Positions 62,265 to 64,000 of a stretch of DNA of 64,000 nt are shown here, in pieces. The notes under the pieces are model-generated. The model was not told the DNA's origin and searched no databases. It worked only from the letters and a program-made list of their open reading frames with translations. Position 1 is the first letter of the stretch. Every line of letters begins with the position of its first letter. The translations under genes were made by a program, and so were the position numbers. Source of the stretch: Pseudomonas sp. LS.1a (GTDB taxonomy: Bacteria > Pseudomonadota > Gammaproteobacteria > Pseudomonadales > Pseudomonadaceae); assembly GCF_022533585.1 (NCBI RefSeq), contig NZ_CP092827.1, positions 1,838,001 to 1,902,000 of the forward strand. The letters are read 5' to 3'.

Positions 62265-64000
62265 ATGAACGTTCAGACCACCCTTGGGCAAAGCGTGCCG
62301 CAGCGCCTGGCGCAGGTGCGCCAGGTCATGGCCGCAGAGGGCATCGATGCCTTGCTGGTACCCTCGGCCGACCCCCATCTTTCCGAATACCTGCCCGGTT
62401 ACTGGCAGGGGCGCCAGTGGCTGTCGGGTTTCCACGGCTCGGTCGGCACGCTGGTGGTCACGGCTGGCTTTGCCGGGTTGTGGGTCGATAGCCGCTACTG
62501 GGAACAGGCGGAGCGCGAGTTGGCAGGCAGTGGCATCGAGTTGATGAAGCTGTTGCCGGGCAAGCCTGGCGCGCTGGAGTGGCTGGGCGATCACGTCGAG
62601 CCCAATGGCAACGTTGCGGTAGATGGTGCGGTCATGGCCTTGGCTTCGGCGCGCCAGCTGGGTGACCGGCTGAAAGCGCGCGGGGCGCGACTGGTGACTG
62701 ACAAGGACCTGCTGAGCCAGGTCTGGGAAGGGCGACCGGCACTGCCGGGCAACACGGTCTACCAGCATTTGCCACCGCATGCCACGGTGAGCCGGGCGGA
62801 AAAACTGGCGCAGTTGCGCCAGAGCGTGCAGGCCAAGGGCGCCGACTGGCACTTCATCGCCACCCTGGATGACATCGCCTGGCTGTTCAACCTGCGCGGC
62901 AGCGATGTGTCCTACAACCCGGTGTTCGTGGCCTTTGCCCTGATCAGCCAGCAGCAGGCGATCCTGTTCGTTGGCCAGGACAAGCTCGATGACCATCTAC
63001 GCCAGGTGCTGGCGGTCGACGGTATCGAGGTGCGTGACTACGCCGAAGCCGGCAAGGCCCTTGGTGCCATGCCGGCCGGCAGCCGATTGCTGGTCGACCC
63101 GGCCCGGGTAACCTGCGGCCTGCTCGACAACCTGCCGGCCGAGGTAGAGTTGGTCGAGGGGCTCAACCCCAGCACCCTGAGCAAGTCGTGCAAAGGTGAT
63201 GACGATCTGGTGCACATCCGCCAGGTGATGGAGCAGGACGGCGCGGCCCTGTGCGAGTTCTTCGCCTGGCTTGAGGCCAACCTCGGTCGGGAGCGGATTA
63301 CCGAGCTGACGGTCGACGAGCGGCTGAGTGCCGCGCGAGCCCGCCGCCCAGGCTTCGTGTCACTGAGCTTCTCGACCATTGCCGCCTTCAATGGCAATGG
63401 CGCGATGCCGCATTACCGTGCCACCGAGCAGTCGCATGCGGTGATCGAGGGCGATGGTTTGCTGCTGATCGATTCGGGCGGCCAATACCTGGGCGGCACC
63501 ACCGACATCACCCGCATGGTGCCGGTGGGCAACCCCAGCCTTGCGCAGAAGCAGGATTGCACGCGCGTGCTCAAAGGCATGATCGCCCTGTCGCGCGCCA
63601 CCTTCCCGCGTGGCGTGCTGTCGCCGTTGCTCGACGCCATTGCCCGGGCACCGATCTGGGCTGACCAAGTGGATTACGGCCACGGTACCGGGCATGGGGT
63701 GGGGTACTTCATGAACGTGCACGAGGGGCCGCAAGTCATTGCCTACCAGGCGGCACCCACGCCGCAGACGGCGATGCAGGTGGGCATGATCAGCTCCATC
63801 GAGCCGGGTACGTATCGCCCAGGGCAGTGGGGTGTGCGCATCGAGAACCTGGTGGTCAATCGCGAGGCTGGCAAGAGCGCCTTCGGCGACTTTCTGAAGT
63901 TCGAGACCCTGACGCTGTGCCCGATCGACACCCGCTGCCTGGTGCCCGAGCTGCTGGCCAGGGAAGAGCTGGACTGGTTGAACGGCTATCACGCCATGGT
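62265..64000 (+). CDS. Xaa-Pro aminopeptidase (M24B, aminopeptidase P), partial
   Basis: Runs off the window after 578 codons with no stop, so the C-terminal end is missing. It has two N-terminal creatinase-like domains (about 1-310) and the catalytic pita-bread domain. Metal ligands in order: LLIDSGGQYLGGTTDITR (two Asp), YGHGTGHGVGYFMNVHEGP (His), ISSIEPGTYR (Glu) and IENLVV (Glu). The full enzyme is usually about 600 residues. ATG at 62265 follows CAGGAGA. It removes the N-terminal residue before proline. Divergent from the DUF3182 gene. Confidence 0.9.
   Translation, partial: MNVQTTLGQSVPQRLAQVRQVMAAEGIDALLVPSADPHLSEYLPGYWQGRQWLSGFHGSVGTLVVTAGFAGLWVDSRYWEQAERELAGSGIELMKLLPGKPGALEWLGDHVEPNGNVAVDGAVMALASARQLGDRLKARGARLVTDKDLLSQVWEGRPALPGNTVYQHLPPHATVSRAEKLAQLRQSVQAKGADWHFIATLDDIAWLFNLRGSDVSYNPVFVAFALISQQQAILFVGQDKLDDHLRQVLAVDGIEVRDYAEAGKALGAMPAGSRLLVDPARVTCGLLDNLPAEVELVEGLNPSTLSKSCKGDDDLVHIRQVMEQDGAALCEFFAWLEANLGRERITELTVDERLSAARARRPGFVSLSFSTIAAFNGNGAMPHYRATEQSHAVIEGDGLLLIDSGGQYLGGTTDITRMVPVGNPSLAQKQDCTRVLKGMIALSRATFPRGVLSPLLDAIARAPIWADQVDYGHGTGHGVGYFMNVHEGPQVIAYQAAPTPQTAMQVGMISSIEPGTYRPGQWGVRIENLVVNREAGKSAFGDFLKFETLTLCPIDTRCLVPELLAREELDWLNGYHAM

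Overview
The window is 64 kb of GC-rich chromosome. Its gene content and order strongly suggest the Pseudomonas putida group: the order fds operon, miaE, iutY-iutA, phnXW and the fadB2x/fadAx operon matches what I recall of P. putida KT2440, and dispersed REP palindromes with GTGGGAGCGG cores are everywhere. I saw no rRNA, tRNA, CRISPR array or prophage. Most of the window looks like core genome; the accessory part is 31.3-42.0 kb.

Layout. 0-1.5 kb: two small hypothetical genes and a REP pair. 1.5-6.6 kb: the fdsGBAD operon for an NAD-dependent, molybdenum-containing formate dehydrogenase. 6.7-9.6 kb: a universal stress protein and the tRNA hydroxylase miaE, divergent around an Anr/FNR-type site, then small stress or envelope genes. 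9.7-13.5 kb: the iron-siderophore signalling pair iutY (a sigma/anti-sigma fusion) and iutA (ferric aerobactin receptor). 13.6-20.2 kb: LysR regulator, orphan polyamine-type binding protein, agmatinase-family ureohydrolase, PQQ-type sugar dehydrogenase, ZapE and DinB. 20.2-26.3 kb: a 288-bp inverted-repeat element, DedA/DUF411 pair, trhP behind a second Anr/FNR-type site, an AI-2E family permease and a MocR regulator. 26.3-31.2 kb: panB, the 2-aminoethylphosphonate genes phnX and phnW with a divergent LysR gene, and an AraC regulator.

31.3-42.0 kb holds two tandem paralogous genes of about 1,510 codons. Each encodes a long N-terminal toxin-like region with a hydrophobic segment, a short leucine-rich repeat block and a C-terminal domain resembling the NEL (IpaH/SspH) E3 ubiquitin ligases. 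An IS110-family element sits between them, inserted among REP sequences, with a structured non-coding end that is a candidate bridge RNA.

42.1-47.7 kb is a five-gene beta-oxidation operon. 47.7-50.1 kb holds a second copy of the inverted-repeat element, a DksA/TraR-like gene and small unknown genes. 50.1-56.2 kb is a six-gene Mrp (Sha/Pha) cation/proton antiporter operon on the minus strand, with overlapping start and stop codons throughout. 56.3-64 kb contains a DMT permease with a divergent XRE-cupin regulator, an isochorismatase-like hydrolase with a divergent GlxA-type AraC regulator, an ABM-domain gene behind a SoxR/MerR-type promoter, a DUF3182-hydrolase pair, and an aminopeptidase P gene that runs off the window end.

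Two regulatory themes recur. Oxygen and redox: two class II-positioned Anr/FNR boxes next to the two tRNA hydroxylation genes, and a SoxR-like operator. Iron: a Fur-like site in front of iutY.
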